From JACCTI01 sp038237435 (GTDB lineage Bacteria > Verrucomicrobiota > Verrucomicrobiia > Chthoniobacterales > UBA10450), in NCBI GenBank assembly GCA_038237435.1, contig JBBRYT010000009.1, positions 1 to 64,000 on the forward strand: DNA of 64,000 nt. Direction: 5' to 3'. The position numbers and the translations under genes were made by a program. The notes under the pieces were generated by a model, which was not told the DNA's origin, made no database searches, and saw only the letters and a list, made by a program, of their open reading frames with translations. This document shows, piece by piece, positions 51,763 to 60,019 of the stretch (its first letter is position 1; each line of letters opens with the position of its first letter).

Positions 51763-52230
51763 CTAGGGGCATCCATTACCTTGGATGCAATTGATAAAAT
51801 TACGAAGGTCCTGCGCGCTGGCGAAGGCCACCACGTCGGTCTTAGTGGGTCGGGTCATATCCCATTTTCCAGAATCCGCCGTTTGGTTGTCCGTCTTGGT
51901 GGGATGATCTCCGACTGGACCTTCAGCGGGAGGCGCGCCCGCACTCATCATCCGCACCGTTTTCATGTTACCCAACGGCCAGATGATATGACCGTTCTCT
52001 CGCACTTTGCTCAAGCCCTTGACGGCATACTTATCCAAAGCTCTCTCGAAGATCCCGATTTGTCGGGCGGGCAAAGTAAACGGCTTGATAAACTCGAAGC
52101 TAATTACAAATGGTGCTTCGGTTGTTGCGTGGGGAGCGGTGGTGGTAACGCAAGCGGAGATAGCCAGCAGACAGCTAAGGCCGGCCAGCAACAGAAGCGG
52201 ACGTTTATAATTTTTCGGGGAGAGTTCCAT
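51763..52230 (-). CDS. Hypothetical lipoprotein
   Basis: 155 residues with a lipoprotein signal (LLLLAGLSCLLAISAC, Cys at about 27). The mature part has 'PFVISFEFIKPFTLPARQIGIFERALDKYAVKGLSKV' and a Lys/Thr-rich low-complexity stretch; the C-terminus 'ASAQDLRNFINCIQGNGCP' has two further Cys. No family recognised. The upstream 104 bp carries a motif copy (52248) between this and the divergent propeller gene. Confidence 0.7.
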   Translation of the reverse strand: MELSPKNYKRPLLLLAGLSCLLAISACVTTTAPHATTEAPFVISFEFIKPFTLPARQIGIFERALDKYAVKGLSKVRENGHIIWPLGNMKTVRMMSAGAPPAEGPVGDHPTKTDNQTADSGKWDMTRPTKTDVVAFASAQDLRNFINCIQGNGCP

Positions 52231-52334
52231 AGCAATCGCGGTTATTGCCTAACGAGCACAAGACTCCAAGCTTAAATTCACCGAAAAGGTAGACTTTGTC
52301 CGGCGGTGTCCAAATGTGTATACTGGCCGTATTC

Positions 52335-53855
52335 ATGAGAATTTCCCCGCTTCTCTTCCTCCTTTGCGGCACGGTGGCGGTGCAGGGGCAGAGCATTGCC
52401 ATTCCATGGAGCGGTCACGGACACGATCCGCAACATAGCGGTCTATCGAAGACTGCGTCGCGGTCGCTCGGCCAAATCAAGTGGCAGACTCTGCTGGACA
52501 TGAATCGACAATATGTCGGGGATAACTTGTACATTCACTACGGGACGCCCATTCTTACCCGGGCAAACACGGTTATCGCACCTGTGAAGTTGGGCGCTGA
52601 TGGAAATTTTCAGGTCACGGCCTTCCACGCTACGAGTGGCGCGGTCCAATGGACCGAACCGTCCGACTACATCCTGCCGCCGCACTCATGGACGCCGCCC
52701 TTTGGTATGACCTTGACGCCAAAGAACCGCCTCTACTTTCCGGGAAGCGGGGGCACGGTTTACTATCGCGACGCGCCGGATGCTGACAGCGGAACGAGAG
52801 TGCAGCTGGCTTTCTATGGCCTGACTTTCTATCAGGCCAATCCAACGAGCTTCGACCAGAATGTTATTATCAACACACCGATCACTTCGGATCGCTACGG
52901 TAATATCTATTTCGGATTTCAATCGGCCGGTGGCACCACGCCATCGCTTACCAGTGGCCTGGCGCGCATTGGGGAGGATGGAATCGCTTCCTTTGTCAGC
53001 GCTAGTTCTGCAGCAGGGGATGGCTCGATCACGAAGGTAGCTGATAACTGTGCCCCCGCCTTAAGTAACGACGGGAAGACAGTCTACTTCGCTGTAACTA
53101 ACAATAGCTCGTCGATCAGCTATCTGGTTTCCGTCAATAGTAGAAGCTTGGCTCCCCAGAGCGCGGTTCAGCTAAAGGATGTAGCCGATCCTACCAGCCC
53201 TGCCCTGGTCATTGCCGATAGTAGTGCCTCGCCTACCGTCGGCCCCGATGGCGATGTTTATTATGGTGTCTTAGAGAATCAGTTAGGCTACCACAACGTG
53301 CGCGGCTGGCTCCTCCACTTCGATGCCTCGCTCTCCCAAACCAAAACGCCCGGCTCCTTCGGATGGGATGACACGGCTTCTGTCGTGCCCGCGTCGCTCG
53401 TGCCTTCCTATCATGGCACGTCCAGTTATCTGGTCCTTACTAAGTATAACAACTATGCCGGCCTCGGAAGCGGAGATGGAGTGAACAAACTTGCAATTCT
53501 CGACCCGAACGCGACTCAGAACGATCCAATCACGAACGGTGTGACCGTGATGAAGGAAGTGTTAACCGTAACCAGTCTGACGCCGGACGCGGAATTTCGT
53601 CCCACCTATCCCAATGCCGTGCGCGAATGGTGCATTAACATGGCGGTCGTCGACCCCTTCACTAGGTCCGCCATCGTCAGCTGCGAGGACGGCAAGACCT
53701 ACCGCTGGGACTTTGCTACCAATACTTTGTCCGAGACGGTCATGCTAACTGACGGCCGGGGCGAAGCCTACACTCCGACGGTAATCGGCCCGGATGGGAC
53801 CATCTATGCCATCGCCGACGGCACGCTTTTCGCCCTCGGACCAAGCACGCCATGA
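52335..53855 (+). CDS. Secreted PQQ-like beta-propeller protein
   Basis: 506 residues from ATG 52335 with a signal peptide (ISPLLFLLCGTVAVQGQS). The repeats fit a PQQ/quinoprotein-like propeller: 'GHDPQHSGLSKTASRSLGQIKWQTLLDM', 'ITSDRYGNIYFGFQSAGG', 'TVGPDGDVYYGVLENQ', 'DGKTYRWDFATNTLSETVML', 'TVIGPDGTIYAIADGTLFAL'. Cofactor-binding residues for PQQ are not evident, so it may be a binding protein. Its stop overlaps the next gene in ATGA, implying coupling. Confidence 0.83.
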   Translation: MRISPLLFLLCGTVAVQGQSIAIPWSGHGHDPQHSGLSKTASRSLGQIKWQTLLDMNRQYVGDNLYIHYGTPILTRANTVIAPVKLGADGNFQVTAFHATSGAVQWTEPSDYILPPHSWTPPFGMTLTPKNRLYFPGSGGTVYYRDAPDADSGTRVQLAFYGLTFYQANPTSFDQNVIINTPITSDRYGNIYFGFQSAGGTTPSLTSGLARIGEDGIASFVSASSAAGDGSITKVADNCAPALSNDGKTVYFAVTNNSSSISYLVSVNSRSLAPQSAVQLKDVADPTSPALVIADSSASPTVGPDGDVYYGVLENQLGYHNVRGWLLHFDASLSQTKTPGSFGWDDTASVVPASLVPSYHGTSSYLVLTKYNNYAGLGSGDGVNKLAILDPNATQNDPITNGVTVMKEVLTVTSLTPDAEFRPTYPNAVREWCINMAVVDPFTRSAIVSCEDGKTYRWDFATNTLSETVMLTDGRGEAYTPTVIGPDGTIYAIADGTLFALGPSTP

Positions 53856-54982
53856 AGAGGCTAATCACGCTTCTCTATTATTCTTTAGGTATCGTTGCCT
53901 TGCGAGCCGACCTGGTTATGTCGCTCTCAGCTGATATCCAAAACGGTGCGCGTGGAACCGAGCTGGTTTTTCGAGGCACGCTGACGAACACTAGCGCTAG
54001 CCAAAAACTTTATCTCAACGACATCGTTTCGACTTTGAATGGCCCGTCGGCCACCCATCTTAGTTTTGAGTCGAATAGCTTCTTCTTCAATGTTCCCGGC
54101 ATCCTATTACCTAACGAGAGTTACACCGACAGCGAGTTGTTTCGCGTCTTACTAAACGGTAGCGCGCCGGCCGGCGATTATACCGGGTCCATCACCGTCC
54201 AGGGAGGGACGGACATTCAGGCTAACGCCGTCCTGGCGAGCGCAAGTTTTACCATTCTCTCGCCGGATGTGACGATCGTCGCGACCGATCCGAATGCTTC
54301 GGAATTTGGTCTCGATCCCGGCGTCTTTACTATCGCGCGCACTGGCGGCACCGGAATCGAGCTACCAGTGTTTTTCGCCATCTCGGGCAATGCTGTTAAT
54401 GGCACGAGCTACAACGCCATTGTTCCCATGGTCAGTATCCCGCCGGGAAGTAGCTCTGCCACGGTTACTATCACTCCTATTCCGGATAACGTCGCGGAAG
54501 GGGACCGTAGCGCCATTCTTTCTCTCACTTCCGCGAGCACTTACAACCTCGGACTAGCTGTGATCGACACAGTTACAATCCACGACAAACCTTTCGATGT
54601 CTGGCGTCTTGAGAAATTCGGCGCCAATGCCAACGACCCTGCGGCCGCCGACGGTGGCGATTGGGACGGCGACAGTATCCAAAATCTTTTGGAGTATGCG
54701 CTCGACCTGGATCCGACGGTAGCTAACGTCAGCGCGCTTCCAGTGGCTATCAATGATGCAGGCTATCTAACCATTAGCTTCCTTCCGAATAACTCCGCCA
54801 TCGACGTTACCTTAGTCGTAGAAGGTAGCGACGACCTGACGAACTGGAATACGAGCAAGGCGGAAGTTGTTCCTGTGCAAAATCCTAACCCACCGAGCTT
54901 GCAGACCTATCGCTACAAGACGCCTATCGGCCAGGCCAATGTAGGATACTTACGTTTGCGCGGGCAGCGGCTGGGACCGTAG
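53852..54982 (+). CDS. Secreted Calx-beta domain protein
   Basis: 376 residues with a signal (RLITLLYYSLGIVALRADL). Residues about 25-135 form a beta-sandwich. Residues about 145-245 form a Calx-beta domain ('SEFGLDPGVFTIARTGGTGIELPVFFAISGNAVNGTSY', 'VSIPPGSSSATVTITPIPDNVAEGDRSAILSL'). The end carries 'GGDWDGDSIQNLLEYALDLDP', a dockerin/TSP3-like calcium loop and a C-terminal adhesion module found on many Verrucomicrobial exoproteins. It is translationally coupled to the propeller protein upstream; the two are probably secreted together. Convergent with the debranching enzyme, 3-bp gap. Confidence 0.82.
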   Translation: MKRLITLLYYSLGIVALRADLVMSLSADIQNGARGTELVFRGTLTNTSASQKLYLNDIVSTLNGPSATHLSFESNSFFFNVPGILLPNESYTDSELFRVLLNGSAPAGDYTGSITVQGGTDIQANAVLASASFTILSPDVTIVATDPNASEFGLDPGVFTIARTGGTGIELPVFFAISGNAVNGTSYNAIVPMVSIPPGSSSATVTITPIPDNVAEGDRSAILSLTSASTYNLGLAVIDTVTIHDKPFDVWRLEKFGANANDPAAADGGDWDGDSIQNLLEYALDLDPTVANVSALPVAINDAGYLTISFLPNNSAIDVTLVVEGSDDLTNWNTSKAEVVPVQNPNPPSLQTYRYKTPIGQANVGYLRLRGQRLGP

Positions 54983-54985
54983 ATC

Positions 54986-56890
54986 TTACAGAATCGAATC
55001 GAGCCGGAGCAATTCGCCCAACGACCAGGCTTGAAATGGGCAACCCGCCGGCGTGTGGGGTGGATCGCCGTCCGCAATTTCCGAAATGTGACCGAGGCCA
55101 GCTTGGTTTAGATGCTCGACTAGCGGCATGAGGAACCGCCCGCCGGCTTCTTCTTTTATTTCGTTCGAATTTCCGCGCACGCGCACCCAGGCCTCGACGA
55201 AAGCACCGATGAGCCAGGGCCAAACCGCGCCCTGATGATAACTCGCGTCGCGTTGCGCGACACCGCCGCCGTAATGACCGACGTAATCTGCTTCGTTAGG
55301 CGCGAGCGAACGTAAACCGATGGGGGTCAGCAATCGCTCTCCCACGGCATCAACCACCATGCGCGCGCGATCGATTGGCAAAAGAATCAGTGGCAATCCG
55401 CCTACGGCAAAAATTTGGTTCGGCCGGAAAGTGCGATCGACCGTGCCTGCTTGATGATCGCAATCGACCACGTCGTAGAGATACCCGCCTTCGTCATTCC
55501 AAAAACGCGCGCGAAAAGCAGGGCGCGCTTTTTCGAAGAGCGCTTCCCATCGCTCGGAAAATCTTGCGCCGATGGCGAGCGCGTTCAGCCAGAGCGCTTC
55601 AATCTCGACCGGCTTCCCGATGCGCGGCGTGATCTCGCGACCTTCGACCCGTGCATCCATCCACGTCAGTTGATAACCGTGTTCTCCGGCGCGCAGCAAT
55701 CCATCGTCGTCGACACGAATCCCGAAACGCGTGCCGTCGTGGTAGCCGGTGAGAATAGCTTCGACTGCGTCGCGGAGCTTTTCAGTGTGGCAATCACTCG
55801 TTAGGCCAGTCTCTTTCGCGACTGCTCGCAGGTAATCGCCGACCGCGATGATATACCAAAGAGAAGCGTCGACAGAATTGTATTCCGGTTCATCTCCGGA
55901 ATCCGGAAATCGGTTGGGCAACATCCCTTCCGAAACGAGGCCGGCCCATTGCAGCAGAACATCGCGCGCTTCCGGCAATCGACCGGTGGCGATGCAGAGC
56001 CCGCGAATGGCAATGAACGTGTCGCGTCCCCAATCGCCGAACCACGGATAGCCGGCGATGATGGTTTTACCTTCGCCGCGTCTAACCAAGTAAGCATCGG
56101 CTGCGCGATGCACCGGCGTGGGAAAACGACTCCGCCGTTGCAGCTCACTCGCACGAATCTCCGCGTAAAGCGTCTCCACTGAATCGATTTCGCGTCCGTC
56201 GGCGGCGAACATCAGCACGGCTGGCTTTTTCGAAAGATCGAATTCGAAAACACCCGCGACGGCAAGATCCTCGCTCGCATCAAGTCCGCGCCTCTCCTCC
56301 TCGCTGTAGAAGAAATTGCGATACCAACTTTGTTCGCGCAGGTAATGACCGTTGGAGAGTGCACTGACTGCCGGCAGATTTTCGTACGGCTGCCAGGAAA
56401 TGCGTGCGCCATTTTCTTCCGCCTCAAAACGGAACGCATCATTCTCTTGCTGCATGGAATGAAAATCACGGCCGGAGAAAAACGGACGCACTTCCAATTT
56501 CGCCTCCGTCTCGCCTTCGATCCGCCAGGACAAATAAATAGCCGACTGGCCCGGCCTAACGAGTAGTTCCTGCTCGACGAAGACATTGTCCGCGATTTGA
56601 AATCGCCAGCGCGGCCACGGTTCGTATTCAAACGACTCGATGCGCGACGCACCATCTGGATGAATGACATCCGGCGCATAGCGTTGCGAAGAAAGCGCAA
56701 ACCGGCCGCGCGCTGTCGTCAGCCAGACGTCGCAGCCATTCACCAGCACAACGCGTCCGGCCGGTGGGCTAGTAGCTGTCAGTAATAGAGCGTGATAACG
56801 CCGCGTGCGAATGCCCGAGACTGTCCCGCTGGCGAAGCCGCCCAGGCCGTCCGCTTCGAGCCACTCGGTATTGGGATCAATCGGATTCAT
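54986..56890 (-). CDS. Glycogen debranching enzyme (amylo-alpha-1,6-glucosidase type)
   Basis: 634 residues. The N-terminal GDE_N domain is seen as 'EWLEADGLGGFASGTVSGIRTRRYHALLLTAT', and the catalytic (alpha/alpha)6 domain as 'AGYPWFGDWGRDTFIAIRGLCIATG', 'YNSVDASLWYIIAVGDYLR', 'WMDARVEGREITPRIGKPVEIEALWLNAL' and 'GAVWPWLIGAFVEAW'. This archaeal-type debranching enzyme hydrolyses alpha-1,6 branches in glycogen mobilisation. No other glycogen gene is in the window. Three motif copies lie in it. Confidence 0.94.
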   Translation of the reverse strand: MNPIDPNTEWLEADGLGGFASGTVSGIRTRRYHALLLTATSPPAGRVVLVNGCDVWLTTARGRFALSSQRYAPDVIHPDGASRIESFEYEPWPRWRFQIADNVFVEQELLVRPGQSAIYLSWRIEGETEAKLEVRPFFSGRDFHSMQQENDAFRFEAEENGARISWQPYENLPAVSALSNGHYLREQSWYRNFFYSEEERRGLDASEDLAVAGVFEFDLSKKPAVLMFAADGREIDSVETLYAEIRASELQRRSRFPTPVHRAADAYLVRRGEGKTIIAGYPWFGDWGRDTFIAIRGLCIATGRLPEARDVLLQWAGLVSEGMLPNRFPDSGDEPEYNSVDASLWYIIAVGDYLRAVAKETGLTSDCHTEKLRDAVEAILTGYHDGTRFGIRVDDDGLLRAGEHGYQLTWMDARVEGREITPRIGKPVEIEALWLNALAIGARFSERWEALFEKARPAFRARFWNDEGGYLYDVVDCDHQAGTVDRTFRPNQIFAVGGLPLILLPIDRARMVVDAVGERLLTPIGLRSLAPNEADYVGHYGGGVAQRDASYHQGAVWPWLIGAFVEAWVRVRGNSNEIKEEAGGRFLMPLVEHLNQAGLGHISEIADGDPPHTPAGCPFQAWSLGELLRLDSIL

Positions 56891-56927
56891 CGCGCGGCTT
56901 CAAGGAGAACCGATAACAAAAGGACGG

Positions 56928-57701
56928 ATGAGTGCGAGCAGAATGCGCGTAGAGTTTCGTGCAAAAAGAATTCTCGTGGCCTTTTGTTTGGCGAGCGCTT
57001 CCGTTTTCGGTCAGGAAAACCAAACATTTCAGAGCAGCGAAAACCAGACAACTTTGCTCGAGCTATTCACTTCCGAAGGATGCAGCAGTTGTCCGCCGGC
57101 CGACGCTTGGATCAGCCGGCTAAAAACGAGCAGCGATCTCTGGATGAAGGTCGTGCCGGTGGCGTTTCACGTGGATTACTGGGATCGGCTCGGCTGGCGC
57201 GATCGATTTGCGAAACGTGAATTCACGGCGCGACAACAGCGTTACGGCGCGGAGTGGACTAGCGGCTCGATTTACACGCCAGCTTTCGTCACGAACGGTC
57301 GTGAATGGCGCAATTGGTCCGAAAGTACCACGCCACCAATCATGGCCTCGGGGAAGGTGGGGAAGTTGAGCGTCACGATCGATGAGACGCGCAAGGTCGC
57401 GGCGCATTTCACTCCGACAGCTCAGTCTAACGATTCGTTACAAATAAATATCGCGCTTCTGGGTTCGAATCTGGAATCGAATGTGGCGCGCGGCGAAAAC
57501 AGCGGGCGAAAATTGCGTCACGATTTCGTCGCTCTCGCGATCGCGCCTGCGGGCATGCAACGCAAAGCTGACGGCTATTCCGCAGAGATCGTTTTGCCTA
57601 ACGAGCAGTCACCCGAAAAACCAGCTGCTCTGGCCGCCTGGATTACCGGTGGCGAGGGAAAACATCCCATGCAGGCGACGGGCGGATGGTTAAAGCCCTA
57701 A
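56928..57701 (+). CDS. DUF1223 thioredoxin-like secreted protein
   Basis: 257 residues from ATG 56928 (ATG 56943 five codons later is an equal candidate) with a signal peptide (RILVAFCLASASVFGQ). The family mark is 'TTLLELFTSEGCSSCPPADAWISRL' with a C-x2-C pair (CSSC) like a thioredoxin active site, then 'VVPVAFHVDYWDRLGWRDRF' and 'QRYGAEWTSGSIYTPAFVTNGREW'. A redox role outside the cytoplasm is likely; partner unknown. The TAA stop is part of a CCTAACGA motif (57697), and tRNA-Val follows on the other strand. Confidence 0.9.
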   Translation: MSASRMRVEFRAKRILVAFCLASASVFGQENQTFQSSENQTTLLELFTSEGCSSCPPADAWISRLKTSSDLWMKVVPVAFHVDYWDRLGWRDRFAKREFTARQQRYGAEWTSGSIYTPAFVTNGREWRNWSESTTPPIMASGKVGKLSVTIDETRKVAAHFTPTAQSNDSLQINIALLGSNLESNVARGENSGRKLRHDFVALAIAPAGMQRKADGYSAEIVLPNEQSPEKPAALAAWITGGEGKHPMQATGGWLKP

Positions 57702-57719
57702 CGAGTCAGCGAATGAAAA

Positions 57720-57791
57720 TGCGCGATGCAGGGTTCGAACCTGCGACTTCTTGCGTGTGAAGCAAGCGCTCTACCGCTGAGCTAATCGCGC
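57720..57791 (-). tRNA. tRNA-Val (CAC anticodon)
   Basis: A complete cloverleaf on the minus strand: 7-bp acceptor GCGCGAT/ATCGCGC with discriminator A, D-arm GCTC/GAGC, anticodon stem CTTGC/GCAAG with loop TTCACAC (anticodon CAC, codon GTG), and T-arm GCAGG-TTCGAAC-CCTGC. CCA is not encoded. Confidence 0.96.
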
Positions 57792-57852
57792 GAAAAAGAG
57801 CGTTAAGTTAGTTGCGCTCGTGGCCGATGCCACAAAAATTGCGATCTTCATT

Positions 57853-59916
57853 ATGGCGAAACGTCCACCACCTAAAGAAAACTGGATCGTCGATCTGCTC
57901 CTCGGTTTTTTCCTGATCGCGGTCACGGTGGCCGTTTACCAAAAGGTCTGGCACGCCGGCTACATCTGGGGTGACGACGTTTATCTTACCGCCAATCCGT
58001 TCCTGACCGCGCCGGATGGCTTGAAACGCATCTGGCTTTCGCTCGATTCGCCTTCGCAATATTTCCCGCTCGTGTTCACGACCTTCCGTCTCGAGCACGC
58101 ACTCTGGGGATGGAACGCAGCCGGTTACCATTGGGTGAATATTTTGCTGCATGCGAGCAATGCCCTGCTCATTTGGATTCTGCTGCGCACTCTGCGCATC
58201 CCGGGCGCGTGGCTGGCGGCGGTCATCTTCGCTTTGCATCCGGTGCAGGTGGAGTCGGTCGCGTGGATCACTGAGCGCAAGAATGTGCTCATGGGATTTT
58301 TCTTTTTGCTGAGCCTGATTTGTTGGGCGCGTTTCATTCGCAAACAACAACGCGGCCGTTGGTGGTTTTACGCTGGGACGTTGCTACTTTATGCGCTCGC
58401 TCTCACGAGCAAGACAGCCGCCTGCACCATGCCGGCGGCTTTGCTTTTGCTCCTTTGGTTAAAGAAGAAGCCGATCGATCTCGCCCGTATCGCGCAGGTC
58501 ACGCCTTTTGTCCTTTTGGGTATCGCGATGGGAATGGTCTCCATTTGCTGGGAGCGATTTCATCAGGGAACGCAGGGCCAGGTATTCGCAGTTGGCTATT
58601 CCGATCGCCTACTGGTCGCCGGCCGGTCGATCTGGTTTTACCTGGAGAAACTGGTTTGGCCTAACGAGTTATCTTTTAATTATCCGCGCTGGCCGATTTC
58701 GGTTGCTCATCCGATGGATTACGTCTGGCTCGGTGCAGTTATTGCCGCTGCGCTTCTGATCTGCTTCTTGCGGCGTTACACCGGGCGCAGTGCGGAAGTC
58801 GCATTCCTTTACTTCCTCGCGACTCTTAGCCCGGTCCTCGGCTTTATCATGCTCGACACCTTCCGTTACTCCTGGGTGGCCGATCATTATCAATACCTGG
58901 CCTGTCTCGGACCTATCGCTCTCTTCGCTGCGGGAGTCGATATCTTATCGCAGCATTACAAACGAGTGGTCAATTGGACGATAGCTATTGGGGGCGCCGC
59001 GCTCTTGTACTCGTTAGGTATGCTTACTTGGAAACAAGGTGCGATCTACGCGGACGAAGAGACTCTCTGGCGCGCCACCCTCGCCGTTAACCCAAATAGC
59101 TGGCTGGCACACAATAGCCTCGGCATTCGCTATGGGCAGAGCGGGCGACGCGACGAAGAAATCGCCGAATACGAAAAAGCCGTCACGCTCGATCCCGATT
59201 ATGCCGAAGCGCATAACAATCTCGGTAACGCCTTGGCCCGTGAGGGCCGCGCGGAAGAAGCTGTCAGCGAGTGGGACAAAGCGATCACGCTTCATCCGCG
59301 CATGGCTGGCGTACGTGGCAACATCGCTACTCTCCTGTTGCGCCTCGGGCGGACCGACGAAGCGATTAGCCATTTACGCGAAGAACTCGCGCTGGAGCCA
59401 AATAACACTGTGCTTAAGCGCACACTAGGCGATCTTCTCGCTAGCCAGAATAAGCCGGAAGAAGCAATCGATAATTGGAAACACGCTGCCGAAGACGACC
59501 CTAACGATGCCGATACTGCGACTAACCTTGGTCGTGCATTGGCAGAGTCGGGCCAGGTCCAGGACGGCTTAATCTACCTGCGTCGGGCCGCTGAACTTAC
59601 GCCGCAAGGCGCCGAAGCGCACTACAACTATGCGACCGCTCTTTCGCAGCTAGGTCGGCTCACCGAAGCCATCGCCGAATATCGCGAAGCCCTGCGAATC
59701 CGACCGGAATATTCCGCGGCCCATCTCAATCTGGCTAACTCCTACTTACAGAATAATCAGATGGAAGAAGCCATCGCGGAATACGAGCAGGCTTTGGAAT
59801 TGGAACCGGATTACACTATCGCCCACAAGAATATCGCAGTCGCTTTGAGACAGCTGGGTCGCAACGAAGAAGCCGATACTCACAGTCGGCGCGCGGCGGA
59901 GCTAGAAGGACATTAG
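57853..59916 (+). CDS. TMTC-like membrane glycosyltransferase with C-terminal TPR repeats
   Basis: 687 residues from ATG 57853. The first ~400 residues hold about ten membrane helices, with luminal-type motifs near the N-terminus ('GYIWGDDVYLTANPFLTAP', acidic pair D-D), 'WGWNAAGYHWVNILLHASNALL', 'LHPVQVESVAWITERKNVLMGFF' and 'ALTSKTAACTMPAALLL'. This is the pattern of TMTC/O-mannosyltransferase-like GT-C proteins. The last ~270 residues are at least seven TPR units ('AEAHNNLGNALAREGRAEEAVSEW', 'AEAHYNYATALSQLGRLTEAIAEY', 'SAAHLNLANSYLQNNQMEEAIAEY'). A protein O-mannosylation role is possible. Codon style shifts toward TA-rich words in the TPR half. Confidence 0.87.
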   Translation: MAKRPPPKENWIVDLLLGFFLIAVTVAVYQKVWHAGYIWGDDVYLTANPFLTAPDGLKRIWLSLDSPSQYFPLVFTTFRLEHALWGWNAAGYHWVNILLHASNALLIWILLRTLRIPGAWLAAVIFALHPVQVESVAWITERKNVLMGFFFLLSLICWARFIRKQQRGRWWFYAGTLLLYALALTSKTAACTMPAALLLLLWLKKKPIDLARIAQVTPFVLLGIAMGMVSICWERFHQGTQGQVFAVGYSDRLLVAGRSIWFYLEKLVWPNELSFNYPRWPISVAHPMDYVWLGAVIAAALLICFLRRYTGRSAEVAFLYFLATLSPVLGFIMLDTFRYSWVADHYQYLACLGPIALFAAGVDILSQHYKRVVNWTIAIGGAALLYSLGMLTWKQGAIYADEETLWRATLAVNPNSWLAHNSLGIRYGQSGRRDEEIAEYEKAVTLDPDYAEAHNNLGNALAREGRAEEAVSEWDKAITLHPRMAGVRGNIATLLLRLGRTDEAISHLREELALEPNNTVLKRTLGDLLASQNKPEEAIDNWKHAAEDDPNDADTATNLGRALAESGQVQDGLIYLRRAAELTPQGAEAHYNYATALSQLGRLTEAIAEYREALRIRPEYSAAHLNLANSYLQNNQMEEAIAEYEQALELEPDYTIAHKNIAVALRQLGRNEEADTHSRRAAELEGH

Positions 59917-60019
59917 GATATTGCTGGCGGATTGACTGACTAATCTTTTGCAGTCTTGCAACAGGCTTGCCTCTGTCAGCGTCGCGTCGTCCAATAATCT
60001 CTCTATAGTCGGTTATCGG

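Larger units (their letters stand above)
2629..59507. repeat. Dispersed CCTAACGA(GT) word, 47 exact copies on both strands
   Basis: Start positions of CCTAACGA or its complement TCGTTAGG: 2629, 4990, 6650, 7315, 7595, 8212, 8887, 9789, 10612, 10782, 11200, 16097, 18322, 18460, 19730, 19877, 21258, 22342, 24966, 27117, 27233, 27870, 28949, 28969, 29723, 30151, 30743, 31148, 33450, 42193, 44003, 44753, 44992, 45472, 45800, 48590, 50183, 52248, 54110, 55293, 55798, 56555, 57597, 57697, 58660, 59011, 59500. There are 23 in one orientation and 24 in the other. Twenty-three extend to CCTAACGAGT. One-mismatch forms occur at about 9866, 13825, 14961, 15770, 28029, 33662, 43287, 46191, 46598 and 62279. 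Counts were made by eye. Confidence 0.85.
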
